A stretch of DNA of 64,000 nt, taken from Planctomycetes bacterium ADurb.Bin069. GTDB taxonomy: Bacteria > Planctomycetota > UBA8108 > UBA8890 > UBA8898. The notes below the pieces were generated by a model that saw nothing but the letters and a program-made list of their open reading frames with translations, was not told where the DNA came from and searched no databases. The translations under genes and the position numbers were made by a program. Numbering within the stretch: the first letter of the stretch is position 1; every line of letters starts with the position of its first letter. Below, piece after piece: positions 17,901-26,723 of this stretch. Where the stretch lies: NCBI GenBank assembly GCA_002070955.1, contig MWEK01000004.1, positions 1 to 64,000 of the forward strand. Direction: 5' to 3'.

Positions 17901-18479
17901 ATGCGGTGGTTTTTTGTGAGGCTCGTCGTCGGTTTGGTTCTCGGCGGCGGGGTGCTGTGCTCGTGCGCGATTTCAGTTGCGCCGGAATCGCGCGCCCTGC
18001 CCGCGACCGGGCAGACCCAGTGCTACGACAGGTTTGGAAACGTGATCGCCTGCGGCAGCGCGGATTATCCCGGTCAGGACGGTTTCTACCAGGCGGGCTG
18101 CCCGACCGCGGGGCGGTTCACCGACAACGGTGACGGGACGGTGACGGACAACCGCACGGGGCTCATGTGGCAGAAGAAGACGGCGCTCGGCACGTATATG
18201 TGGCAGGAGGCGCTCAAGTATTGCGAGAATCTGAGCCTCGCGGGGCACGACGACTGGCGCCTGCCGAACGTGAGGGAGCTTCAGAGCATCGTGGATTACG
18301 GGCGGCGGAATCCGAGCATTGATCCTGTGTTCGGCGCGGTGTCGTCGTTTTACTGGTCGTCGTCTACCTACGTCCACTATCCGCCCTACGCGTGGATCGT
18401 CAGCTTCCACTACGGCTACGTGGGCGGCCACGATAAGACGTTTGGCCACTATGTGCGCGCCGTCCGTCGTGGCTCTTGA
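17901..18479 (+). CDS. DUF1566 (Lcl C-terminal domain) exported protein
   Basis: A 192-residue protein. The ATG at 17901 sits after GAGAGGAGG, a very strong SD, and starts a signal peptide ending in a possible lipobox (GGGVLCSC). The mature part is one DUF1566 module: RFTDNGDGTVTDNRTGLMWQ, then W-EAL-YC-L-LAG-DWRLPN-EL-S-D, a YWSSS strand and a terminal YVRAVR. The domain is found in surface-exposed proteins, often many copies per genome, and is related to the collagen-like adhesin C terminus; its function is not established. The gene is flanked on both sides by inverted copies of a dispersed repeat and is less GC-rich than its neighbours, so it may be a transferred cassette. Confidence 0.85.
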   Translation: MRWFFVRLVVGLVLGGGVLCSCAISVAPESRALPATGQTQCYDRFGNVIACGSADYPGQDGFYQAGCPTAGRFTDNGDGTVTDNRTGLMWQKKTALGTYMWQEALKYCENLSLAGHDDWRLPNVRELQSIVDYGRRNPSIDPVFGAVSSFYWSSSTYVHYPPYAWIVSFHYGYVGGHDKTFGHYVRAVRRGS

Positions 18480-18767
18480 TCATTCGCTGATTTGAGTCAT
18501 TTGATTATTTTCCTTTCGGCGGAGCGAAGCGAGGGCGGACGGTTATGAAAACGGAGGGCGTCCCGTTTCCCGTTGGAATTCGGGGCAGGCCCGCGCGAGC
18601 ACACCCGCCTCCGCCGCGAACACCTCACCCCACCGACACCCCGGCGAGCAGCTCGACCTTGGGCGGCGAGAGTAGCATCGCCGCTTCGTCTGCGGAAGCC
18701 GAGACATTTCCAGGAATTCAGAAAGGCCGTGGACGGTCGCCGATTGACAATATCCCGGCCGGCGCCC
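18480..18767. other. Intergenic region after the DUF1566 gene
   Basis: The first 60 bases are AT-rich (possible transcript end, though no clean hairpin plus U-tract is visible). The middle is GC-rich without a gene. Copy B of the repeat lies at 18692-18742. Confidence 0.4.
18692..18742 (+). repeat. Dispersed repeat, copy B
   Basis: Plus-strand copy of the 51-base repeat seen inverted at 17382-17432. The two copies enclose the DUF1566 gene with its promoter. A TTGACA (18744-18749) follows directly but has no -10 at normal spacing. Confidence 0.6.
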
Positions 18768-18797
18768 TGGACCTTCGCTCGCCGGAGATGGTATGCT
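18768..18797 (+). promoter_or_regulatory. Candidate promoter of the peptide transporter
   Basis: TGGACC (18768-18773), 18-base spacer, TATGCT (18792-18797), about 80 bases before the start at 18877. Confidence 0.4.
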
Positions 18798-18876
18798 GCC
18801 CCGTCATGTGCCGGAGTTCGACGCGACCCGAACCGGAAGACGCGCCGGGCGCTTTAGGCACTCGAGGAGCCATCGT

Positions 18877-20385
18877 ATGAGTGACGCGACATGTAGACCG
18901 GGTGCGCTGGCGGGGCACCCCAAGGGGTTGTACGTCGTTTCCTTCACCGCGTTGTGGGAGCGGTTCAGCTTCTACACGATGCGCGGGATCATGACGCTCT
19001 ACATGACGTACGTGGCCTTTAAGGCCCTGGGGGAGAAAGAGGCGGGAGCCTACGCGGTTGCGGTCTACGGAGCCTACCTGGGATTCGTCTACGCCACCCC
19101 CTTGCTGGGTGGAATGCTGGCGGATCGGCTGCTGGGACAACGGCGCGCCATCTATATCGGCGGCGCGCTGATGGCCTTGGCCCAGTTCCTCCTGGCGGCG
19201 CATGCCTGGCTGGTGGTGCGGTGCGAGGCGCCCGTCGAGTCGCTCCAGTGGCTGTTCTTCCTGGGGCTGTCGTTGCTTTCCACAGGGAACGGTTTCTTCA
19301 AACCCAACATCTCGACCATGGTGGGCGCGCTGTATGAGACGGCGGACACGCGGCGCGACACCGCGTTCAACCTCTTCTACATGGGGATCAACATCGGCGC
19401 GCTGGCGGCCAGCTTCTCCGCGGGTTTCGCGCAGAAATTCGGTTGGGAGCTGGGGTTTCTGCTGGCGGGGGCCGGGATGATCGTGGGCATGATCATCTTC
19501 GCGTGCGGGCGAAAGACGATCGAGGGGCGAGGGATGCCGCCGGACGGCGCCAGCCTGCTTAAGGTCGGCCGGCTCGGCCTGCCCAACGGCATCCTTCTGC
19601 TGCTGGGGATCGCCGCGTGCATCCCGCTGTTCGCCTATCTGATCTCCCGACCCGGGTGGGTGCAGAATCTGGCGGTGATCATCGCGGGTCCGGTTCTGCT
19701 TTATCTCCTGTGGGAAGTGACGAGGGGCACGCGGGAAGAGGCGGGCCGGATGATCGTCATCCTCGTCCTGTGCGGTTTCTCCGTGGTGTTCTGGGGGTTC
19801 TACGAGCTGGCCGGCAGCACCATCACGCTGTTCACGCAGGAGGTCGTGGACCGCAACGTGTTGGGCATGGAGGTGCAGGCGGCGTTCCTGGCCAACTTCG
19901 TCAATCCGCTCTTGGTGATTGGCATGTGCATCCCCGCCGCCGCGGTGTGGGTCTGGTTGGACCGCAGGCGCCTGGAGCCGTCCTCGCCGCTGAAGTTCGT
20001 GCTGGGGCTCGGGTTCCTGTCGCTGGGATTCGTGATGCTGCTCCTGGGTGCGAAGGAAGCCCAAGCGGCGGACACGGGCAAGTGCGCCATGATCTGGCTG
20101 ATCCTCGGCTTCTTCTTCCATACGACGGGCGAGCTGTGCTTGTCGCCCGTGGGGTTGTCCACGATCACCAAGTTGTCGCCGGCGCGGTTGGTCGGTCTGT
20201 TCATGGGCGTCTGGTTCATATCCAGCGCCTTGGGCAACGTGTTGGCCCCGTGGGTCGCCGGTTCAGCCGAAGGCCGCCCGTTCGACTTCGTCTTCACGCG
20301 CATCGCCGTCATCACGGCCGTGGGCGCCGTCGTGCTGCTGGCGCTGGTGCCCCTGCTCAAGCGCATGATGCACGGGGTCAAATGA
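18877..20385 (+). CDS. Proton-dependent oligopeptide transporter (POT/PTR family)
   Basis: A 502-residue inner-membrane symporter for di- and tripeptides. The ATG at 18877 has GAGGAG upstream. The family signatures are clear: WERFSFYTMRGIMTLYM in TM1, equivalent to the ExxERFxYY motif whose charged residues take part in proton coupling, and STGNGFFKPNISTMVGALY in the TM4-TM5 region. GINIGALAASF also fits the family. About 12-14 hydrophobic segments are present. POT proteins in this size class import peptides released by extracellular proteases. It stands alone, without peptidase genes beside it. Confidence 0.93.
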   Translation: MSDATCRPGALAGHPKGLYVVSFTALWERFSFYTMRGIMTLYMTYVAFKALGEKEAGAYAVAVYGAYLGFVYATPLLGGMLADRLLGQRRAIYIGGALMALAQFLLAAHAWLVVRCEAPVESLQWLFFLGLSLLSTGNGFFKPNISTMVGALYETADTRRDTAFNLFYMGINIGALAASFSAGFAQKFGWELGFLLAGAGMIVGMIIFACGRKTIEGRGMPPDGASLLKVGRLGLPNGILLLLGIAACIPLFAYLISRPGWVQNLAVIIAGPVLLYLLWEVTRGTREEAGRMIVILVLCGFSVVFWGFYELAGSTITLFTQEVVDRNVLGMEVQAAFLANFVNPLLVIGMCIPAAAVWVWLDRRRLEPSSPLKFVLGLGFLSLGFVMLLLGAKEAQAADTGKCAMIWLILGFFFHTTGELCLSPVGLSTITKLSPARLVGLFMGVWFISSALGNVLAPWVAGSAEGRPFDFVFTRIAVITAVGAVVLLALVPLLKRMMHGVK

Positions 20386-20460
20386 GCGCCGCCGCGGGAG
20401 CGCTCAAAGCGGGCAAGGCCGCGATGTAGGCGGCGTTCGCCGCGGGCGGCCGCCTCGGTC

Positions 20461-21804
20461 TCAGAGGCTCCAGCCCTCGCGGTGTTCCCACCTGACCCAG
20501 CGCTGAGCCTCCGGGTTGTTGGTGACCTTGAGGTTCGCGGAGTCCCAGGCGATGCGGCCCTCGACGCGCTGGGCGATGCCGCCCAGGCAACACGTCTCCG
20601 CGACCGGGCCCGAGATGTCGAAGTTGGAGCACGCGGGCGGGCCGCCCTTGCAGGCCCGAACCCAGTCCATCTCGTGGCAGTCGGGCACGCGCGGCAGGGT
20701 CTTGGGCGGCGGCGTGGACTCCCGCATGCGCGCCTCGGGAAGCAGCCGCGCCCCGTTGCCGTAGACGCCGCAGGTGAGCATGCCCTCGGAGCCCTTGAAG
20801 GTGGCGCCACCCTCGGGATCGCCGACCGCGTCCGCGGCGTCGATGCCCTCCGGAAGCGGCGCGCGCATGCCCTCGTACCAGTTCAGCGTCACGGGGGGGA
20901 GGGCGCCGCGCGCGGGGAATTGGTAGGTGACGATGGCCGCCAGCGGGTGCACTTCCTCGGAATTGCCGCACGACACGGCCTGAACCGTCGCCGGCGCGCC
21001 GAGCTTGAGCGCCGCGAACACCGGGCCGAGGGTGTGCGCGCCGCGGTCGCCCATCATGCCCGAGCCGAAGTCCCACCAACACCGCCAGACGCGCGGGTGG
21101 TAGATGGGGTGGTACGGACGCATCTTCGCCGGGCCGATCCACACGTCCCAGTCGAGACCCGGCGGCGGCGCGGGCGTCTCGGCGGGCCGAACGCCGGCGG
21201 GCGCGCTCCAGCTCGCGTGGCCCCAGGGGTAGTACGAGAGGCTGCACCACGCGTCGACCTCCCTGACCGCGCCGATGGCGCCGCTCCAGATCCATTCGCA
21301 GATGAGCCGGTGGGGCTCGCCGGACATGCCCTGGTTTCCCGTTTGCGTGGCGACCTTGGCCTCGCGCGCCGCGAGGGTGAGCGCCCGCGCCTCGTAGACG
21401 TCGTGGGTAAGCGGCTTCTGGCAGTAGACATGCTTGCCGGCGCGCATGGCCGCCATCGCGATGACGGCGTGGGTATGGTCCGGCGTCGCGATGACGACGG
21501 CGTCGATGTCCGCCTGCTCCGCGAGCATGACGCGGTAGTCCTTGTACCTCTTCGCGGCGGGGTAGCGCTTGAAGGTCGGCGCCGCGTATTCGAAGTCGAC
21601 ATCGCAGAGCGCCACGATGTTCTCGGATGCCATGTTGGCGAGGTTCGCGGCGCCCATGCCGCCGACGCCGATGCCGGCGATGCAGAGCTTGTCGGAAGGG
21701 GCCGCGACCGTTCCGCCGAGCACGCGGCGCGGCAGTACCGTGAACGCGGGCGCCGCGGCGGCGGCGCCCATGAACTTCCGCCGGGAAAAGGTGGGCGATG
21801 GCAT
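20461..21804 (-). CDS. Tat-exported Gfo/Idh/MocA-family oxidoreductase (second copy)
   Basis: A 447-residue paralogue of the 14684-16039 product. The ATG at 21804 has AAAGGAG seven bases upstream and starts a twin-arginine signal (FSRRKFMGAAAAAPAF). GVGGMG (46-51) binds the dinucleotide; CQKP with K130 is the catalytic-type lysine motif. The C-terminal segment has WVRACKGGPPACSNF and LGGIAQRVEGRI, as in exported planctomycete family members. The frame is open for 137 codons upstream, but that part is GC-rich leader without family similarity. It is divergent from the NPCBM/HZS-alpha gene and shares a 140-base promoter region with it. Substrate unknown. Confidence 0.9.
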   Translation of the reverse strand: MPSPTFSRRKFMGAAAAAPAFTVLPRRVLGGTVAAPSDKLCIAGIGVGGMGAANLANMASENIVALCDVDFEYAAPTFKRYPAAKRYKDYRVMLAEQADIDAVVIATPDHTHAVIAMAAMRAGKHVYCQKPLTHDVYEARALTLAAREAKVATQTGNQGMSGEPHRLICEWIWSGAIGAVREVDAWCSLSYYPWGHASWSAPAGVRPAETPAPPPGLDWDVWIGPAKMRPYHPIYHPRVWRCWWDFGSGMMGDRGAHTLGPVFAALKLGAPATVQAVSCGNSEEVHPLAAIVTYQFPARGALPPVTLNWYEGMRAPLPEGIDAADAVGDPEGGATFKGSEGMLTCGVYGNGARLLPEARMRESTPPPKTLPRVPDCHEMDWVRACKGGPPACSNFDISGPVAETCCLGGIAQRVEGRIAWDSANLKVTNNPEAQRWVRWEHREGWSL

Positions 21805-21856
21805 CTGTGACTCCTTTCTTCGGCGCGGGAAACCCGCGCGCGCGCCTGCACGTAAG

Positions 21857-21885
21857 ATGCTATCCGGGGCTGTGCGGCGGGGCAA
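21857..21885 (-). promoter_or_regulatory. Promoter of the second Gfo/Idh gene
   Basis: On the minus strand TTGCCC (21880-21885), 17-base spacer, TAGCAT (21857-21862). Confidence 0.55.
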
Positions 21886-21907
21886 CGTGCGCGCCGGCGC
21901 GCCCGCC

Positions 21908-21936
21908 TTCAACCCGGCGCCGATCTCAGGTACCAT
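21908..21936 (+). promoter_or_regulatory. Promoter of the NPCBM/HZS-alpha gene, possibly giving a leaderless mRNA
   Basis: TTCAAC (21908-21913), 17-base spacer, TACCAT (21931-21936). The start codon is at 21944, only 8 bases after the -10 box, which is about where transcription should begin. The mRNA may therefore be leaderless, consistent with only a weak GAG before the ATG. Confidence 0.5.
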
Positions 21937-21943
21937 CGAGAGC

Positions 21944-24900
21944 ATGACGCTCCAAAGGACTGCCTTTGCGCTGCTTCTCTGGGCGGCCTCGGCCGCCGCC
22001 TTCGGGGCGGACGAGGGCGGCACTCGGTACGTGAGCGACATTGCCGAGCGCGTTGCGCTCGCGTGCGAGCAGGGATGGGGATCCCTCGGCCTGGATACCG
22101 CCGTCAAGCCGCCCGACGGCCGGCCCGCGGCACCGCTCAGGCTGGGCGAGAAGGAATACGCCAAGGGTCTCGGGCACCACGCCCCCGGCCGCATCGCGAT
22201 TCGGTGCAACGGCAAGTACGCCGAGTTCGAGGCTCTCGCCGGCGTTCACTGGCAAGGCGGGCGGCGGGGGAGCGTCATCCTCGAGGCGCTCGTTGACGGG
22301 AAGAGCGTGTTCAAGAGCGCCAGGCTCGCCGACAGCGACGCGCCCGTGCCGCTCAAGCTGCCGCTGGCCGGCGCGCGCGAACTCGTGCTCGTGGCGCGCG
22401 ACGCGGGCGACGGCATTGCGTGCGACGCCGTCGATTGGGTCGAAGCGCGGCTCACGCGCGACCTCGCCGTCCCGAAGGAGGGCCGGGCGGTCGTGACCCT
22501 CGACGGCGCCTCCGCCCCGTCGCCCAGTCCGCGCGCCTGCGGCTTCGCCCTCGTCGCCGGCGCCGACGGCCCGCAGGCGGCGTTCATGGAGCCGCCGCCC
22601 ATGCTGGCGCTCTGTCTCCGCGGGGGCGAGACGATCGACGTGGATCTTCCCATCGAGGCCGTGGGCGGCGGCCTGGCCGCCGCCGTCGAGGCGGCGGGCT
22701 GCGCGGGCGCGGCGTTCCAGGTCCTTCTGACGCTGGACGGAGACAGCGCAGGCGCGACGCTCCGCGGCGAGGAGCCCGTGCGCTTGCGCGTGGTCTCTTC
22801 CGCGCCGGGCAAGACCCACGCGCTGCGCCTGCGCGTCCGCGGCCTGGACGGCGAGGGCGTCGCCCGCGTGCACGGTTTCGCCCTGGAAGTCGGGGCGCGT
22901 TCGTTTCCGCTGGAAGTCCGGCCGGATGGCGAATCCGCGGCGGTTCCCGCCCGCGCGCCCGCGCTGCGCGATGCGCTGGCGCGGGTGTTGATCGAATGGG
23001 ACTGGCGCATGCAGGACGGCATCGGCACGCCGCGGGCGCCGAGCGGCTTCGCGCCGGCCATCGATGGCGCGCTTCAAGGCTGCGCGGAGGCCTTGGCGGC
23101 TCGCGCGGCGACGGGGGAGGTCGTGACGGAGGCCCAGGCGCGTCTCGCGGCGCTCCGCCGGGCGCGCGTCGATTTGGGCGTCGCCGGCGGGGATTCGCGC
23201 GCCTGGGAGCGCCTCTGGCGCGACGCCCGCGGCCTCAGGCGGGCAACGCTTCTTTCCCATCCCCGCGCCCGGTTGGGCTCCATCGCCTTCGTCAAGGGCG
23301 CGCCGGGCGCCTTCAGCCACCAACTGACCCAGTACTACGGACGCTATGCGCGCCCGGGCGGCGGCGTCTTCATCCTGGAACGTCCGGGCGAGTCGTTCCG
23401 GTGCCGCGAGCTTACCTCGGCGCTGCCGCTCGGCAGCTACCAGCACCTCGATGTGTCCTTCGAGGGCGACCGCCTGCTCTTCGCCTACTGCGAAACGCCG
23501 TCCCCGCCCCGCGATGCCTTCGAGGGGGAGCGCGGCCGTTATTACCACCTCTACGAGGTGCGGCTCGACGGCGCGGCCCCGCGGCGCCTGACGGGCGGCG
23601 CCTTCGATGACTTCGCGCCGCGGTTCCTCCCGAACGGGAGGATCGTGTTCGTCTCGACCCGGAGGCTCGGCTGGCACCGCTGCGGCACGCCCGGCTGCGA
23701 AAACTACACGCTCGCCCAGGCCGAGGCCGACGGCTCCGCGCCGCGGCCGATCTCCTACCACGAGACCCAGGAATGGGATCCCGCCGTTCTGAACGACGGG
23801 CGCGTCATCTACACGCGCTGGGATTACGTCGACCGCCACGCCGTGTACTACGAGCAGCTCTGGTCGGTGCATCCCGACGGATCGCTCCCGGCCGTGTACT
23901 ACGGCAACAACACCTTCAACCCCGTCGGCCTATGGGAGGCGCGGGCGGTGCCCGGCTCCGAGCGCGTCATCGCCACGGCGGGCGCGCACCACGCCATGAC
24001 CGCCGGCTCGATCGTGCTGGTGGATGTCGCGCGGGGTGTCGACGGCCTAAGCGCGCTGGAACGCCTCACGCCTGATGCGCTTTTTCCGGAAAGCGAGAAG
24101 ACGGTCGCGCCCGGCTGGCATGCCCCGGCGGGAATCGGCGCCCCGCCGCCCGTCCCCGTCGGGGAGCGGCGCTGGCCGGGGCACTGCTACCGCAGCCCGT
24201 ACCCCCTCGACGAGGATCTTTTCCTGGCGGCCTACAGCTTCGACGCCCTCATCGGCGAGCCTTCCGCCAATCCCGTCAACATGTGGGGAATCTATCTGTG
24301 CGACCGCTTCGGCGCCAAGGAGCTGCTCTATCGCGATCCCGCGATCGCGAGCCTCTGGCCCATGCCGCTCCGGCCGCGCCCGCGGCCGCCCGTCCTGTCG
24401 GCGCCGGGCGCCGAGGACGGAGGGCGGGAGGGGCTCTTCGTGCTCCAGGATGTGCACGCGAGCCTGCCCTCCGTGCCGCGCGGCGCGGTGAAGCGCCTGC
24501 GCATCCTCCAGGTGCTTCCCAAGTCGACGCCCGGCGCCAACCGGCCGACGGTGGGCCTCCCGCACGCATCGCCGGGCAAGCAGGTGCTGGGCACCGTGCC
24601 GGTGGAGGCCGACGGATCGGCTTTCTTCCGCGCCCCGGCGGGCGTGCCGCTCGCCTTCCAGGCGCTCGACGAGCGCGGGCGGGCGCTTCAGGTCATGCGG
24701 AGCCTCACGTATCTCCAGGCGGGGGAGCGCGCGGCCTGCATCGGATGCCACGAGCCGCGCACGACGGCGCCGCGGGCGGGCGGGCGGCCGCTCGCGCTCG
24801 CGCGCGAGCCCTCGGCCATCGCCCCGGCGCCCGACGGCGCCAAGCCGTTGAGCTATCCGCTGCTCGTCCAGCCGGTGTTGGACCGGGCCTGCGTGCGCTG

Positions 24901-25261
24901 CCACGGCGGGGAGAAGACCGAGGGCGGGATCGTCCTGACGGGGGCGCCCGAAGGGCGGTACACGGCGTCGTACAACGCGCTCGCGCCGCGCGTGTCGTTC
25001 TCGGCCTGGGGCGGGAAGGACGGCGATTTCCGCGTCGTCAACTGCGAACCCCTGAGCGCGCCGGGTTTCTTCGGCGCCGCCGGCTCGAGCCTGATGAAGC
25101 TGCTTGACGGCGCGCACGGGGGCGTGGCCCTGGAAGGCGAGGACCTCGAGCGCCTGGTCACGTGGATGGATGCGAACGCGCTCTTCTACGGCACGTTCGA
25201 TCCCGAGGAGCAACGCCGCCAGCAGCGCGGCGAGCGCATCGCAGGCCCGCAAATCGAGTGA
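21944..25261 (+). CDS. Secreted NPCBM / HZS-alpha-like / CXXCH multidomain protein
   Basis: A 1105-residue exported protein (signal MTLQRTAFALLLWAASAAAFGA). Residues about 30-175 form an NPCBM-type carbohydrate-binding module (LGEKEYAKGLGHHAPGRIAI ... VDWVEARL). The middle region, about 430-880, looks like a TolB/propeller fold of the hydrazine-synthase-alpha type: GGAFDDFAPRFLPNGRIVFVSTRR, HETQEWDPAVLNDGRVIYTRWDY. The C terminus has two c-type heme motifs, CIGCH (932-936) and CVRCH (983-987), so it may bind two hemes. Proteins of this design are frequent in Planctomycetes and relatives and are not evidence of anammox; the true hydrazine synthase partner subunits are absent here. A role in periplasmic redox chemistry on sugars is inference. 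It is divergent from a Tat Gfo/Idh gene. Confidence 0.82.
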   Translation: MTLQRTAFALLLWAASAAAFGADEGGTRYVSDIAERVALACEQGWGSLGLDTAVKPPDGRPAAPLRLGEKEYAKGLGHHAPGRIAIRCNGKYAEFEALAGVHWQGGRRGSVILEALVDGKSVFKSARLADSDAPVPLKLPLAGARELVLVARDAGDGIACDAVDWVEARLTRDLAVPKEGRAVVTLDGASAPSPSPRACGFALVAGADGPQAAFMEPPPMLALCLRGGETIDVDLPIEAVGGGLAAAVEAAGCAGAAFQVLLTLDGDSAGATLRGEEPVRLRVVSSAPGKTHALRLRVRGLDGEGVARVHGFALEVGARSFPLEVRPDGESAAVPARAPALRDALARVLIEWDWRMQDGIGTPRAPSGFAPAIDGALQGCAEALAARAATGEVVTEAQARLAALRRARVDLGVAGGDSRAWERLWRDARGLRRATLLSHPRARLGSIAFVKGAPGAFSHQLTQYYGRYARPGGGVFILERPGESFRCRELTSALPLGSYQHLDVSFEGDRLLFAYCETPSPPRDAFEGERGRYYHLYEVRLDGAAPRRLTGGAFDDFAPRFLPNGRIVFVSTRRLGWHRCGTPGCENYTLAQAEADGSAPRPISYHETQEWDPAVLNDGRVIYTRWDYVDRHAVYYEQLWSVHPDGSLPAVYYGNNTFNPVGLWEARAVPGSERVIATAGAHHAMTAGSIVLVDVARGVDGLSALERLTPDALFPESEKTVAPGWHAPAGIGAPPPVPVGERRWPGHCYRSPYPLDEDLFLAAYSFDALIGEPSANPVNMWGIYLCDRFGAKELLYRDPAIASLWPMPLRPRPRPPVLSAPGAEDGGREGLFVLQDVHASLPSVPRGAVKRLRILQVLPKSTPGANRPTVGLPHASPGKQVLGTVPVEADGSAFFRAPAGVPLAFQALDERGRALQVMRSLTYLQAGERAACIGCHEPRTTAPRAGGRPLALAREPSAIAPAPDGAKPLSYPLLVQPVLDRACVRCHGGEKTEGGIVLTGAPEGRYTASYNALAPRVSFSAWGGKDGDFRVVNCEPLSAPGFFGAAGSSLMKLLDGAHGGVALEGEDLERLVTWMDANALFYGTFDPEEQRRQQRGERIAGPQIE

Positions 25262-25316
25262 GGCGCGCGGCCCGCCGGAACTTCTCGGCGCTCCTCCGGG
25301 CGGCGGGCGAATCCGC

Positions 25317-25961
25317 TCAGCGCCCCGCCATGCGGATGACGCCCTCGACCCGCGCGAGCGCGTCGAGGGCCTCGAACTGCAGCGCTCCCGGCACGTTGAG
25401 CTCGAGCGTCGCCTTCCACAGCGAGCCCGCCCGCTCGATGCTGATGCCGTCGGGGTCGATCTGCAAGGCCCTGAGGGCGTCGAGCACGCCGCCCGTGTTG
25501 CTCCGGTCCAGAATGAGATCCACCGTGTACACCCCCCCGCGGCGCCTCACCGCGCGTTCGACATAGGGCACGAGGGTGAGCGTGAGGAAGATGAGCAGCA
25601 TGCCCAGGACCGAGAGCCAGTAGTATCCCGCGCCGATCACCAGGCCGAGGGCCGCCAGCGCCCAGATCGTCGCCGCGGTCGTCAACCCCGAGACGTGGAG
25701 CTGCGACCTGATGATGGCGCCCGCTCCGAGAAAGCCGATGCCGGTCACGACCTGCGCCGCGATGCGCGAGGGGTCGCCGCGCGCGCCGGCCGTCTTCGTG
25801 ATTTCCTGGGAAATGATCATGAGGAGACACGCCCCCAGGCAGATCAAGATGTTCGTGCGCATGCCCACGGCCTTGCCGCGCACCTCGCGCTCGAAGCCGA
25901 TCAACCCGCCCGCGAAGATCGCGGTGCCGAGCCGCAGCCCGTACTCAAGCCAGTTTTCCAT
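25317..25961 (-). CDS. MgtC/SapB-family membrane protein
   Basis: A 214-residue inner-membrane protein. The MgtC core is unmistakable: RLGTAIFAGGLIGFEREVRGKAVGMRTN, then QVVTGIGFLGAGAIIR and GLTTAATIWALAALGLVIGAGYY. About five hydrophobic segments occupy residues 1-130, followed by a soluble ACT-like C-terminal domain. Members affect Mg2+ homeostasis, acid resistance or virulence in some species, mostly by influencing other transporters; the role here is unknown. GGGAG lies about ten bases before the ATG. It is convergent with the preceding gene. Confidence 0.92.
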   Translation of the reverse strand: MENWLEYGLRLGTAIFAGGLIGFEREVRGKAVGMRTNILICLGACLLMIISQEITKTAGARGDPSRIAAQVVTGIGFLGAGAIIRSQLHVSGLTTAATIWALAALGLVIGAGYYWLSVLGMLLIFLTLTLVPYVERAVRRRGGVYTVDLILDRSNTGGVLDALRALQIDPDGISIERAGSLWKATLELNVPGALQFEALDALARVEGVIRMAGR

Positions 25962-26191
25962 GTGCGGGAACTCCCGGTGGGATCGCCGCCCGCCGCCGGC
26001 GCGCGGGAATCCTTCACCATTATCGGCACCCCGCCCCTGCGACTTGCGCGGGGCTCCGCGGGCGCGGATAGGATGCGTTCCGCGGGGCCGACGGCGACTG
26101 GGGAGGCGCGCGGCCGGAACCGGCCGCGTGCGCGCCGAGGAGGTTTCCCGCGCGGGCCCGCCGTGAATGCGGCGCCGCCGCGCAAGGGCGG

Positions 26192-26545
26192 CTACCGGAC
26201 GGCGAAGACTTCCAGGGCCTTTTCGCGCGATTCGACCACGGGGAACACGTGGCAGATGCCCAGCAGATCGAAGATCTCCTGCACGTTCTCCCGGGGCGCC
26301 ACGACCACGATGTTGCCATCGTTGGCCTGCGCCTTCCCGGCGGCCCCGATGAAGACTCCGGCGCCGGCGCTCGAGATGTACTCGAGCTTGGGAATCTCCA
26401 CGATCACCGTGTAGATCCCGCGGTCGAAAAAGGAGTCGAACGTCTGCTCGAGCTGCTCGTAGTTATGGGCATCGAGCACTCCCGCGACGTCGAGCACGGG
26501 AACGCCCCCCTCGACCTGGGAATGCCGAATGTCGACTGTATTCAT
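26192..26545 (-). CDS. STAS-domain anti-anti-sigma factor (SpoIIAA/RsbV-like)
   Basis: A 117-residue single STAS domain. Such proteins release sigma factors by binding anti-sigma kinases when unphosphorylated. The phosphorylation site is the serine in LEYISSAGAG, probably S59, matching the usual DSSG or SSAG pattern. The flanking helix GVFIGAAGKAQ and the NIVVVAP strand complete the fold. GGGGGAAGACGGC precedes the ATG. No anti-sigma kinase or PP2C phosphatase gene is in the window, so the partner is elsewhere. Confidence 0.92.
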   Translation of the reverse strand: MNTVDIRHSQVEGGVPVLDVAGVLDAHNYEQLEQTFDSFFDRGIYTVIVEIPKLEYISSAGAGVFIGAAGKAQANDGNIVVVAPRENVQEIFDLLGICHVFPVVESREKALEVFAVR

Positions 26546-26626
26546 GCCGTCTTCCCCCGGGAAACCGCGTTCTTACTCCTGGGAATTCTACCATCCATGT
26601 CCGGGCGCGGCGAATGCGGGCTCTCC

Positions 26627-26655
26627 TTGAACGGCAGGGGGGCTTTCGCTATTAT
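26627..26655 (+). promoter_or_regulatory. Promoter of the phosphodiesterase-thiDN operon
   Basis: TTGAAC (26627-26632), 17-base spacer, TATTAT (26650-26655), about 68 bases before the GTG start at 26724. Confidence 0.55.
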
Positions 26656-26723
26656 CGGAACGCAGTCCCGGAAAAACCACCGGCCGCCGCCGCGGCCCTT
26701 CGCCGCCGCTTTCGGAGGCGCTC

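Noticed and set aside
21944..25261. Evidence for anammox (true hydrazine synthase)
   Set aside because: HZS-alpha-like domains are widespread in Planctomycetes and relatives; no beta/gamma subunits or hydrazine dehydrogenase genes are nearby.
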